Position numbers and translations under genes: made by a program | Notes under the pieces: model-generated | Told to the model about the DNA's origin: nothing | The model's input: only the letters and a program-made list of their open reading frames with translations | Databases searched by the model: none | Shown: positions 1 to 7,204 of the stretch, one piece after another | Layout of the letters: each line of letters starts with the position of its first letter | Numbering within the stretch: the first letter of the stretch is position 1 | Assembly: GCA_955652255.1 (NCBI GenBank) | Contig: CATPAW010000008.1 | Location: forward strand, 1 to 22,218 | Direction: 5' to 3' | Length of the DNA: 22,218 nt | Source of the DNA: an uncultured Chthoniobacterales bacterium | GTDB taxonomy: Bacteria; Verrucomicrobiota; Verrucomicrobiia; Chthoniobacterales; UBA10450

Positions 1-2
1 AA

Positions 3-707
3 AAAGAAAAACAGAACACCGCGTATCACGAAGCGGGTCACGCGCTGTTGCTCGAACTTTTGCCCCACACTGAGCCGCTCCACAAAGTCACCATCATCCC
101 GCGCGGCCCGTCGCTTGGATCGACAATGTGGTTGCCGGAAGAAGACAAATACACCAACCGCAAAAACGAGTTGCTCGCCAGCCTGACGGTAAAAATGGGT
201 GGTCGCGTCGCCGAGGAAATTATTTTTGGCGATGTCACCAACGGCGCCGCCGGCGACATCAAGATGGCCACCGCCATGGCGAGAAAAATGGTTTGCGAAT
301 GGGGCATGAGCGAAAAGCTTGGCATGGTCGAGTACGGCGAGCACGAAGATTACGTTTTTCTCGGTCGCGACATTTCACGCGCCCGCGATTACAGCGAAGC
401 CACCGCGGAAGAAATCGACCACGAAGTGCGCCGGCTCCTCGATGAAGCTTATCAAAACGCGAAGCAAACGCTGATTGCGAATCGCGACAAGCTCGAGGTC
501 ATCGCCAAAGCGCTGCTTGAATACGAAACACTCGACGGTTTGCAGATCAAAGAAATCATCAAGCATGGCCGGTTAATCAATCCACCCCCAAGCATCCCGC
601 CACCGCCGGCCCAAAAGATGCCGCCGGAAAAGCCGCCCAAACAAGTTGTTATTGGCCCCGATGTCGCGCCCCCGCTTCCCGGCGCCCTCGGCGGCGCGCC
701 GGCATAA
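3..707 (+). CDS. ftsH: ATP-dependent zinc metalloprotease FtsH, C-terminal part (5' end outside window)
   Basis: FtsH is a membrane-anchored AAA+ protease that degrades misfolded membrane proteins and short-lived regulators. The window opens just before its M41 peptidase domain. The frame beginning at base 3 reads YHEAGHALL, with the HEAGH zinc motif at 27-41. The third zinc ligand is probably the Asp of GAAGDIKMAT (codon 255-257), matching the family's G-x-x-x-D-I-x-x-A-T. The segment MVCEWGMSEKLGMVEYG is also typical of the family. The protein ends in a proline-rich tail (NPPPSIPPPP onward) of about 45 residues that looks low-complexity and lineage-specific. The AAA+ module and transmembrane helices lie upstream of the window. 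The next gene, hpf, is convergent and ends 56 bases downstream. The identification is secure; only the upstream extent is unseen. Confidence 0.97.
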   Translation, partial: KEKQNTAYHEAGHALLLELLPHTEPLHKVTIIPRGPSLGSTMWLPEEDKYTNRKNELLASLTVKMGGRVAEEIIFGDVTNGAAGDIKMATAMARKMVCEWGMSEKLGMVEYGEHEDYVFLGRDISRARDYSEATAEEIDHEVRRLLDEAYQNAKQTLIANRDKLEVIAKALLEYETLDGLQIKEIIKHGRLINPPPSIPPPPAQKMPPEKPPKQVVIGPDVAPPLPGALGGAPA

Positions 708-752
708 TCTGCTCTCCCTCTCGGCCGTGTGTGGCGGGACGGCTTGCTTTTC

Positions 753-765
753 GATTGTCGATCTT
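753..765 (+). repeat. Dispersed word GATTGTCGATCTT, exact copy
   Basis: Exact 13-mer in the convergent ftsH-hpf gap. Its last two bases are part of the hpf stop codon, so on the minus strand the gene ends TAA directly followed by GATCGACAATC. Confidence 0.85.
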
Positions 766-1129
766 ACTTCGGCGAACGTTCGCGGGCGTGCGTTTTTACA
801 TCGCGTCGTTGTTTGTCGACGACACGGCGCAACTCGCGCTCCATCGTTTTGAAGGCGTCGTGGATGACTTTGTTGAGCGGTTCGTGTGAACCGTTGTCCA
901 TTTGTTTCTCGTCGGCGACCAGTTCGTGGCCGCGCGAGACGGTCACATCGATGCGGCAACGATACGGATTTCCTTTGTGGTGCGTGTGGTTCGGCTGCTC
1001 GATCGCGACATCGCAACGGTTGATGTGATCGCAAAATTTTTCGAGCCGGGCCGCGTAATCCAGAATGAGATTGTCGATCTTGTCCGATTTTTCCAGGCCG
1101 CGATAAGTGATCTTAACAGGCAGTTGCAT
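764..1129 (-). CDS. hpf: HPF/RaiA-family ribosome hibernation factor
   Basis: This 121-residue protein fits the short HPF/RaiA fold (ribosome hibernation promoting factor, formerly sigma-54 modulation protein). That family binds the 30S decoding centre and silences ribosomes in stationary phase. Family features are the opening MQLPVKITYRGLEKSD, the helix with ILDYAARLEKF, the strand YRCRIDVTVSRGHELVA and the basic last helix MERELRRVVDKQRRD. It lacks the C-terminal dimerisation domain of long HPF. The start is the ATG at 1129; no Shine-Dalgarno sequence is visible. It lies 17 bases downstream of a baeRF-like gene in the same orientation, so the two are probably cotranscribed. The stop codon overlaps one copy of the dispersed 13-mer, and another copy encodes KIDN near its N-terminus. 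Confidence 0.88.
   Translation of the reverse strand: MQLPVKITYRGLEKSDKIDNLILDYAARLEKFCDHINRCDVAIEQPNHTHHKGNPYRCRIDVTVSRGHELVADEKQMDNGSHEPLNKVIHDAFKTMERELRRVVDKQRRDVKTHARERSPK
1069..1081 (+). repeat. Dispersed word GATTGTCGATCTT, exact copy
   Basis: Exact 13-mer inside hpf, read by the gene as KIDN (antisense register). Confidence 0.85.
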
Positions 1130-1146
1130 ACGTAAATTATGCGCGC

Positions 1147-1611
1147 TTAGATCGGCCGAAGCGAACGAAAATGTGACGCTAATTTCGCCGCCTCCACTTT
1201 CACCAAATCCGATTTCACATGCTCGACGATCAGGTCGCGAGCATTTCTGGGCAAAAGATCGACAATCGCGGAATGGATCCCCGCCGGCGCCGCGAATGAC
1301 CAGCCTTCGCTGCCGCTGCGGTCGATGATTTTCACGATTTGCTCGGCCAGCTCTTTGTAAATGCGCCGATCAGTTTCCGTTTCAAGCTGCGTCCGCTCGG
1401 AGATGGAAGCCCCATGATGGGTGCCAGCGCCATCGGTAACGGGAAATCTTCCGGCCTGATCGGAAACCTTGTCGACCAATTTGCCGTGTGCATCGGTGAT
1501 GTTGAAGGCCTGAATCAAATGCAAACTTGGCCCGCGAGCCGGCGTTTCATCGACACGATAAGCTTTCAAAGTTCCGCGGTCCGCCACGATGATTAGTGAA
1601 GCCGGTGTCAT
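1147..1611 (-). CDS. Host-attachment / baeRF-type (release-factor-like) small protein
   Basis: This 154-residue protein resembles the family annotated as 'protein required for attachment to host cells' or bacterial archaeo-eukaryotic release factor-like (baeRF). Recognisable parts are the opening strand SLIIVADRGTLKAYRV, a middle loop rich in Gly, Thr and His (DGAGTHHGASISE), and the C-terminal block WSFAAPAGIHSAIVDLLPRN followed by a helix ending in VKVEAAKLASHF. These correspond to the family's 'vAPp..lg.LR..l' and '..dl.k....l..HL' regions. I infer the family from pattern alone, without a search. Its placement directly upstream of hpf fits the proposed link of baeRF proteins with ribosome hibernation; the old 'host attachment' name is probably misleading here. 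ATG start at 1611; no Shine-Dalgarno sequence is visible. Confidence 0.68.
   Translation of the reverse strand: MTPASLIIVADRGTLKAYRVDETPARGPSLHLIQAFNITDAHGKLVDKVSDQAGRFPVTDGAGTHHGASISERTQLETETDRRIYKELAEQIVKIIDRSGSEGWSFAAPAGIHSAIVDLLPRNARDLIVEHVKSDLVKVEAAKLASHFRSLRPI
1255..1267 (-). repeat. Dispersed word GATTGTCGATCTT, exact copy (minus)
   Basis: Exact copy on the minus strand inside the baeRF-like gene, read as IVDL. This is a different reading from the hpf copy. Confidence 0.85.
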
Positions 1612-1665
1612 AAGAGAAATTGCCAGCCAGGGCTCTCAGCGGAGAAAGAAGGGCGCATCCGCATT

Positions 1666-1693
1666 TCTATAACTCATTCGTTTCTCGCGACAA
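1666..1693 (-). promoter_or_regulatory. Possible sigma-70-type promoter for the baeRF-hpf pair
   Basis: On the minus strand a TTGTCG box (1688-1693) is followed after 16 bases by TATAGA (1666-1671). Each matches four of six consensus positions. It lies about 55 bases upstream of the baeRF-like start in a 111-base gap after glgX, so it could give this pair a promoter separate from glgX. Sequence-only guess. Confidence 0.25.
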
Positions 1694-1722
1694 GATCGCG
1701 GTCACAAATTTTCATGTCGATC

Positions 1723-3966
1723 TTACACCTCGGATGTTTTTCGGCCGGTCCGTTCTTCTTCGGCACTGATCCCGGGCGGAAGCTCAAAATGGCGTTTCTT
1801 CCATGATTCGACGCGCGCCTTGGCTGGTTCGCCCGCAATCAACTTCAGCAAACAGACCGCACGATCACCGACTTCCACGTCATCGCCCGAATCGAATTTT
1901 CTCGTCGTTTGCAAAAAGCCGTCTTCGTCTCGCGTTTCCACGATCAACTCCCAACCCAAATGTTCCTGACCCGGCAACACAAAAAGGATCGGCTCGTAGT
2001 GCGCATTGATCAAAACCAAAAACGTTTCGTCGCGTATCGGTTCGCCTTCAAAGGTGAGCACGTCCATGGTATCGCCGCTCAGCAACATGCCGAGGCAGCG
2101 CACAAACGGCGAAGACCATTCCTCGTCGCTCATTTCGTTGCCGCCCGGATTGAACCACATCACGTCTTTGATCTCGCTGCCGCGAATCCGCCGGCCCTGG
2201 AAAAATTTCGGCCGCCGGAAAACGGGATGATCTTTGCGAAGTTGAATTAATTTTCTGGTGAACTCGAGCAGTTGATTTTGTTTTTCGTCGCGCTGCCAAT
2301 TGATCCAGCTGATTTCGTCGTCCTGGCAATAGGCGTTGTTGTTGCCATTTTGGGAACGGCCAAATTCGTCGCCGCCGAGCAGCATCGGCACGCCTTGCGA
2401 CAAAAACAGCGTCGTCAAAAAATTGCGGCGCTGTTTCCGGCGCAGATTGTCGATCTTGGGATTGTCGGTGGGACCTTCCGCGCCGCAGTTCCACGATTGA
2501 TTATTGTTGTCGCCGTCGCCGTTGTTTTCGCCGTTGGCTTCGTTGTGCTTGTCGTTGTAACTGACGAGATCGGTTAGCGTAAAGCCGTCATGCGCGGTGA
2601 CGAAATTGATGCTCGCATAAGGCCGGCGGCCATCATGTTGATAAAGATCGGGGCTGCCGGTGAGCCGATATGCCATTTCGCCGGCCTTGTCTTCATCGCC
2701 TTTCCAAAAACTGCGCACCGTGTCGCGATATTTTCCGTTCCACTCCGCCCAAAGCACCGGAAAGTTGCCGACCTGGTAACCGCCTTCAGCGACGTCCCAC
2801 GGTTCCGCGATTAACTTTACCTGCGAGAGCACCGGGTCCTGGTGAATGATTTCGAAAAAGGCGTGCAGCTTGTTCACGCCGGCGTGATCGCGCGCCAAGG
2901 TCGAGGCCAGATCGAAACGAAAACCATCCACGTGCATGTCGTTCACCCAATAGCGCAGGCTGTCCATCACCAGCTGCAACGTGCGCGGATGCAGCAGATT
3001 GAACGTGTTACCCGTGCCGGTGAAATCGAGATAGAGGCGCGAATTCTCGGGCGTGAGCCGGTAATACGCGATGTTGTCGACGCCGCGAAAACTCAGGGTC
3101 GGCCCGAGATGATTTCCTTCGCCAGTGTGATTGTAAACGACGTCGAGAATTATTTCGATGCCGGCCGCGTGAAGATTGCGCACCATCCATTTGAACTCGT
3201 TCACCTGGCCGCCAAGATTGCCGCTGCTCGAATACTCGGCGTGCGGTGCGAAAAAACCGATCGTGTTGTAGCCCCAGTAATTCGTTAGGCCGCGATCGAC
3301 CAGCGCCTTGTCATCCACGTGCGCGTGCACCGGCAACAACTCCACCGCAGTCACCCCCATCTCTTTGAAATATTTGATCGCCGTCGCGCTGCCGATTCCG
3401 GCATACGTGCCGCGCAACTCCTCCGCAACATCCGGCCAAAGTTTCGTAAATCCTTTCACATGCACTTCGTAAATGATCGAACTGTGCAGCGGCGTGCCCG
3501 GCCGCTTGTCATCGGCCCAGTCAAACGCATTATCGATCACGACCGATTTCGGCATGCCCCACGCGTCGTCGCGAAAGTCGCGAGCAAGATCTTCCTCTTC
3601 GCTCCCGACCACGTAAGCGAACATTTCATCCGCCCAGTTGATCTCGCCCGCGATCGCCTTCGCGTATGGATCGATCAACAGCTTCGAACTGTTGAAACGC
3701 AAGCCGTGCTCGGGTTCGTAGGGCCCGCTCACCCGGTAACCGTAAAGCTGCCCCGGCTTCACATCGGGTAGGAAAATGTGCCAAACCTGATCGGTCTGTT
3801 CCGTCACCGGGATGCGAACATTTTCCTGTTGCGCATCGAGACTGTCGAACAAGCAAAGATCGACACTCGTCGCTGTCTCGGAAAAAACGGCGAAGTTGAC
3901 GCCGTTGCCCAGCCAGGTCGCACCGAGCGGATACGGATAGCCGAGCCAGGTCTTTACCGGAGTCAT
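1723..3966 (-). CDS. glgX: Glycogen debranching enzyme (isoamylase type)
   Basis: GlgX hydrolyses alpha-1,6 branch points of glycogen left after phosphorylase action. The protein is 747 residues, within the usual range. An N-terminal CBM48 module is seen in PYPLGATWLGNGVNFAVFS. The GH13 barrel follows, with nucleophile Asp352 (GFRFDLAS), acid/base Glu388 (LIAEPWD) and transition-state stabiliser Asp460 (FVTAHDGFTL). The SYNDKHNEANGENNGDG block and QGVPMLLGGDEFGRSQNGN are characteristic of GlgX/TreX. The C-terminal beta domain runs from about residue 620. ATG start at 3966. The stop TAA runs straight into GATCGACA, a truncated copy of the dispersed word. It lies upstream of, and codirectional with, the baeRF-hpf pair. 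Confidence 0.95.
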   Translation of the reverse strand: MTPVKTWLGYPYPLGATWLGNGVNFAVFSETATSVDLCLFDSLDAQQENVRIPVTEQTDQVWHIFLPDVKPGQLYGYRVSGPYEPEHGLRFNSSKLLIDPYAKAIAGEINWADEMFAYVVGSEEEDLARDFRDDAWGMPKSVVIDNAFDWADDKRPGTPLHSSIIYEVHVKGFTKLWPDVAEELRGTYAGIGSATAIKYFKEMGVTAVELLPVHAHVDDKALVDRGLTNYWGYNTIGFFAPHAEYSSSGNLGGQVNEFKWMVRNLHAAGIEIILDVVYNHTGEGNHLGPTLSFRGVDNIAYYRLTPENSRLYLDFTGTGNTFNLLHPRTLQLVMDSLRYWVNDMHVDGFRFDLASTLARDHAGVNKLHAFFEIIHQDPVLSQVKLIAEPWDVAEGGYQVGNFPVLWAEWNGKYRDTVRSFWKGDEDKAGEMAYRLTGSPDLYQHDGRRPYASINFVTAHDGFTLTDLVSYNDKHNEANGENNGDGDNNNQSWNCGAEGPTDNPKIDNLRRKQRRNFLTTLFLSQGVPMLLGGDEFGRSQNGNNNAYCQDDEISWINWQRDEKQNQLLEFTRKLIQLRKDHPVFRRPKFFQGRRIRGSEIKDVMWFNPGGNEMSDEEWSSPFVRCLGMLLSGDTMDVLTFEGEPIRDETFLVLINAHYEPILFVLPGQEHLGWELIVETRDEDGFLQTTRKFDSGDDVEVGDRAVCLLKLIAGEPAKARVESWKKRHFELPPGISAEEERTGRKTSEV
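2445..2457 (+). repeat. Dispersed word GATTGTCGATCTT, exact copy
   Basis: Exact 13-mer inside glgX, read by the gene as KIDN. Confidence 0.85.
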
Positions 3967-4084
3967 AAATGCGAGTTTCTATCCAACATGGAGAGTGCAC
4001 GTTGGCAATGCATTAAACGAAATGGCGTGACCCAATTTTTTATCTCTTGCCACCGGCCCGCGCTCGTGAATTCGCTTTTAAGCG

Positions 4085-4498
4085 TTACAAATCTCTCAGC
4101 GCGCGCTGGGCTTTTTCGAGATGGGACGGACGCAGAATCATCAGTCCTTTTTCCGCTTTCGGGCTGGCCGCGAGATAAGCGTACTCGATGTTGACGTTGG
4201 CCTTCGCCAGCCGCTCGGCGATTTTTCCAAGCGTACCCGATTGGTTCGTGCCTTCGATCATGAGCACTTCAGATTCGAGCGCGAGGGTACCGGTCTCGCC
4301 CAAGAGCATCAGTCCTTTAGTTGGATCGCTCACCACCATGCGCACAACCGAATGATCGACTGTGTCGGAAGTGGCGAGTGCGTGAATGTTAATTTCGGAC
4401 TGCGCGAGCGCTTCGCACACGCGGGCAAGGGCGCCCGGACGATTTTCAAGAAAGACCGCGAGTTGCGTTGCCGTTTCCACGGAGAGCGTTGATTTCAT
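4085..4498 (-). CDS. Tandem ACT-domain amino-acid-binding protein
   Basis: This 137-residue protein consists almost wholly of two ACT domains. The first (about residues 10-70) contains LAVFLENRPGALARVCEAL and INIHALATSD. The second (about 76-137) contains LMIEGTNQSGTLGKIAERL and VNIEYAYLA. ACT pairs bind amino acids at domain interfaces and act as allosteric sensors. This one has no catalytic or DNA-binding part, so it probably regulates a partner by contact, but the partner is not identifiable here. It is divergent from an amino-acid permease (184-base gap), which supports a role in amino-acid homeostasis. ATG start at 4498. Confidence 0.85.
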   Translation of the reverse strand: MKSTLSVETATQLAVFLENRPGALARVCEALAQSEINIHALATSDTVDHSVVRMVVSDPTKGLMLLGETGTLALESEVLMIEGTNQSGTLGKIAERLAKANVNIEYAYLAASPKAEKGLMILRPSHLEKAQRALRDL

Positions 4499-4590
4499 GA
4501 CGCTTCTAAGGTGAAGCCGAGCCGCGCTTCTGACAACCTAACAGATTTCACGCTCTGCAACGACGAACACGCTTCCAGCAACATAAACGC

Positions 4591-4606
4591 CGGGCCTTCG
4601 GGCCCG
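4591..4606. promoter_or_regulatory. UUCG-tetraloop hairpin in the leader of the permease gene
   Basis: CGGGCC-TTCG-GGCCCG forms a six-pair stem closed as C(UUCG)G, the exceptionally stable tetraloop class. It lies 77 bases upstream of the permease start and is not followed by a T-run, so it is not a classical terminator. The flanking genes diverge, so there is no transcript end to terminate. It could be a leader structure or a repeat remnant. Confidence 0.4.
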
Positions 4607-4651
4607 TTAGCTAATCATACCGGCGAATGCAACTCCGAAAAAATTCGCGAG

Positions 4652-4668
4652 TCCCGATTATTTCGGGA
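4652..4668. promoter_or_regulatory. Second hairpin just upstream of the permease start
   Basis: TCCCGA-TTATT-TCGGGA forms a six-pair stem ending 14 bases before the ATG at 4683, where a ribosome would bind. It is followed by ATTGTCGACCT, one base different from the dispersed word. Together with the UUCG hairpin it makes the 5' leader structured. Function unknown. Confidence 0.35.
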
Positions 4669-4682
4669 TTGTCGACCTAACA

Positions 4683-6023
4683 ATGAAAACCGCCACGCTC
4701 CAGGCTCCGCCGCAGGCGCCAGCACCGGGTCGCACGATCGGTTTTGCCACCGCTTGCGCGATCGTGGTGGCGAACATCATCGGCACGGGCGTCTTCACCA
4801 GCCTGGGTTTTCAGCTGCCCGATATTCATTCCGGTTTCGCGCTGCTCATGCTCTGGATCGTCGGCGGAATCGTGGCGCTCTGCGGCGCCTTGTGCTATGG
4901 TGAGTTGAGCGCCGCTTTGCCGCGTTCCGGCGGCGAATATCATTTTCTGTCGAAAATTTATCACCCGGCGATCGGTTTCATGGCCGGGGTCGTTTCTGCG
5001 ACGATTGGCTTCGCCGCGCCAATCGCGCTCGCTGCGATGGCGTTTGGCAAATATTTCCACGGTGTCTTCGATTTTGGCTCGCCGGTCTTTCTATCGTTTG
5101 CCGTCGTTTGGCTGGTCGCGCTTTTTCATCTTGGCAATTTGCGCGTGGGCAGCGCGTTCCAAAATCTTTGGACTGTGTTGAAATTGCTTCTGATCACCGC
5201 GCTCATCGGCGCCGGATTTTTTGTTCAGCCGAAGGAAGCGATCAGCTTTCTGCCTGCGCCCGGTGATATGATGTCGATCTTTGGCGCGCCGTTCGCGGTG
5301 GCGCTGGTTTACGTGATGTATTCCTACTCCGGCTGGAACGCGGCCGCTTACATCATCGGCGAGATTAAGAAGCCGGAGAAAAATGTTCCGCGCTCGCTTC
5401 TTGCTGGCACGGTTATCGTGCTTGCAATTTACGTTCTCTTGAATGCGATTTTTCTCGTGACGACACCGAGACAAGAATTGAGCGGCCAACTCGAAGTCGG
5501 CTTGATTGCCGGCAAACATATTTTTGGCACGAACGGCGGCCGAATCGTCGGCGCGGTCATTTGCATCGGACTTGTTTCGGCGATCAGCTCCATGACGTGG
5601 ATCGGCCCGCGCGTCACCATGGCAATGGGCGAAGACCATTGGCTGCTTCGATTGCTTGGCCGCAAGAATCGCCAGGGCGTGCCTACGAACGCGATCGTTT
5701 TACAATTGCTGATCGTAAATTTGCTTTTGCTGACGGGAAGTTTTGAGCGCGTTGTTGTTTACATTCAATTCGGGCTGCTGCTCTGTTCGTTACTTACCGT
5801 TCTTGGAGTCATCGTGCTGCGCTCCAGCCAGCCGGCATTGCCGCGACCTTATCGGGTCTGGCTTTATCCGCTGCCCCCGCTCATCTTCGCGGCGATTACG
5901 ATTTGGATGATGATTTATCTTTTGCGTTCGCACACTACAGAATCATTGGCCGGGCTGGGAACGATGCTGGCCAGCTTGTTGCTTTACTTCTGCACGGCAA
6001 AACGTCCAAGTCCGTCCGCATGA
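4683..6023 (+). CDS. APC-superfamily amino-acid permease
   Basis: This 446-residue integral membrane protein has about twelve hydrophobic segments. The first carries the APC signature NIIGTGVFTSLGF, where the unwound helix binds the substrate backbone. CYGELSAALPRSGGEYHFL and YSYSGWNAAAYIIGEIKKPEKNVPRSL are also hallmarks of the family (APA/LAT-like amino-acid/polyamine transporters). The substrate cannot be read from the sequence. ATG start at 4683, without a visible Shine-Dalgarno sequence and behind two leader hairpins. Its TGA stop overlaps the ATG of the next gene (ATGA), so the two are translationally linked. The divergent tandem-ACT gene suggests amino-acid sensing and transport are kept together. 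Confidence 0.9.
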   Translation: MKTATLQAPPQAPAPGRTIGFATACAIVVANIIGTGVFTSLGFQLPDIHSGFALLMLWIVGGIVALCGALCYGELSAALPRSGGEYHFLSKIYHPAIGFMAGVVSATIGFAAPIALAAMAFGKYFHGVFDFGSPVFLSFAVVWLVALFHLGNLRVGSAFQNLWTVLKLLLITALIGAGFFVQPKEAISFLPAPGDMMSIFGAPFAVALVYVMYSYSGWNAAAYIIGEIKKPEKNVPRSLLAGTVIVLAIYVLLNAIFLVTTPRQELSGQLEVGLIAGKHIFGTNGGRIVGAVICIGLVSAISSMTWIGPRVTMAMGEDHWLLRLLGRKNRQGVPTNAIVLQLLIVNLLLLTGSFERVVVYIQFGLLLCSLLTVLGVIVLRSSQPALPRPYRVWLYPLPPLIFAAITIWMMIYLLRSHTTESLAGLGTMLASLLLYFCTAKRPSPSA

Positions 6024-7153
6024 GCCAGTTTCAATCCGCAAATTTTTTTGCCAAGATCACATTGTCGATCTTTGCATTGTCGTTCTTGCACCCGGTAGGC
6101 AGCGCTCAGGTGCAACAAAATCCGGCGGCGAGCAATTCCGCCCTTCCGTCGCCTGACGACACTGCGCGGTTTCTCGCTGGAATTCCGCTCCCAAAAAACT
6201 CAGCACTCGCAGTGCTCGCGACCGATCCCGCGTGGCAGGACCACTCCGCGTTTTTCGAGAAAGCGTTTGCCCAACTCAACCTGCGACAGCTCCAAAAACT
6301 GCACGCCTGGGAACAAAATTATATCCCGGAGGCGACACGGCCGCTGCCGGTCGCGTTCTACATGTTTAGCGGACCCGATTTTCTTTACGTCGATCAATTT
6401 TTTCCGAAATCCTCCGTTTATGTGCTCTGCGGCAAGGAATCGATGGGACCGCCGCCCGACCCGCTGCGCATCACGAACCTGGCGGGTGCTCTGCATAATC
6501 TCGAAGATGCAATGAGCTCCTCTCTGCGCTTCAGCTTCTTCATTACAAAAGACATGAAAGTCGATCTGCAATCGCAGGAACTCAACGGCACGCTTCCGAT
6601 CCTTTACGTGTTCCTCGCGCGTGCCAACAAATCGATTACGGATGTAACGCTTGGGTCCTTAAATGGAAATGGGACTTTTCAGGAAGGCAAAGCTGGCGGC
6701 ATTCCCGGCGTGCGGATTAATTACGTCGACAATTACTCAGGGACCGCGCAGACGCTGTTTTATTTTACAACTGATATTTCGGACGGCGGAATCGCATCGG
6801 ACCCGGGATTCTTAAGATTCTGCGACCACTTCGGCGTCGGATGCAGTTTTCTCAAGTCGTCTTCTTATCTCCTGTTCGAAGAAGGTTTCGCGCGAATCCG
6901 CAATTTCATCCTCGATCACAGCAATACGATCGTGCAGGACGACGCCGGGATTCCGCTGGCCTACCTTAATCGGGAGAAATGGAATATTCGGCTGTTCGGC
7001 AACTACATCGGGCCGATCGAGATTTTCAAACAACATTACCAGCCGAAGCTGCGGGAGCTTTATGAGCAGAGCAATCCGCCCCCGCTCGAGTTCAATTTTG
7101 GTTACCGCTGGAATTACAAAGAAAGCAATTTGATCGTCGCCCAGCGAAATTGA
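6020..7153 (+). CDS. Exported protein of unknown function
   Basis: I do not recognise this 377-residue protein. The ATG at 6020 overlaps the permease stop as ATGA and gives a clean signal peptide (FFAKITLSIFALSFLHPVGSA, probable cleavage after VGSA), so I prefer it to the in-frame ATG at 5903. The mature part starts with a Pro/Ala/Ser stretch and a segment about 'GIPLPKNSALAVLATDPAW', then an aromatic-rich core (FYMFSGPDFLYVDQFFP, LYVFLARANKSI, GTAQTLFYFTTDIS). It ends in an aromatic strand EFNFGYRWNYKESN. Cysteines are few (VLCGKE, RFCDHFGVGCSF) and could form disulphides. No transmembrane helix follows the signal peptide, so it is probably periplasmic or extracellular. Coupling to the permease suggests a related envelope role, but that is inference. 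One copy of the dispersed word lies inside the signal-peptide codons. Confidence 0.82.
   Translation: MSQFQSANFFAKITLSIFALSFLHPVGSAQVQQNPAASNSALPSPDDTARFLAGIPLPKNSALAVLATDPAWQDHSAFFEKAFAQLNLRQLQKLHAWEQNYIPEATRPLPVAFYMFSGPDFLYVDQFFPKSSVYVLCGKESMGPPPDPLRITNLAGALHNLEDAMSSSLRFSFFITKDMKVDLQSQELNGTLPILYVFLARANKSITDVTLGSLNGNGTFQEGKAGGIPGVRINYVDNYSGTAQTLFYFTTDISDGGIASDPGFLRFCDHFGVGCSFLKSSSYLLFEEGFARIRNFILDHSNTIVQDDAGIPLAYLNREKWNIRLFGNYIGPIEIFKQHYQPKLRELYEQSNPPPLEFNFGYRWNYKESNLIVAQRN
6061..6072 (+). repeat. Dispersed word, 12-base core ATTGTCGATCTT
   Basis: 12-base core inside the signal-peptide codons of the exported protein, read as LSIF. Confidence 0.8.
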
Positions 7154-7155
7154 AT

Positions 7156-7178
7156 GTCGCGCCGATCTTTGGCGCGGC
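7156..7178. terminator. Hairpin between convergent genes
   Basis: GTCGCGCC-gatcttt-GGCGCGGC forms an eight-pair stem (one G-T pair) in the 51-base gap where the exported-protein gene and the amidase-like gene meet tail to tail. The position suits a two-way terminator, but no long T-run follows, so rho-independence is doubtful. Confidence 0.4.
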
Positions 7179-7204
7179 TCCTGTTATGTCGAGCGAAGCC
7201 GGAG

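Noticed and set aside
573..1034. 153-codon minus-strand open frame overlapping ftsH and hpf
   Set aside because: Arg/His-rich, low-complexity translation typical of the antisense or shifted frame of GC-rich genes; both overlapped genes are clearly real.
2048..2494. 148-codon minus-strand open frame inside glgX
   Set aside because: Shifted frame of glgX, Arg-rich, no family features.
5903..6019. Longer N-terminus for the exported protein
   Set aside because: Would overlap the permease by 121 bases and bury the signal peptide; the ATGA start at 6020 fits better.
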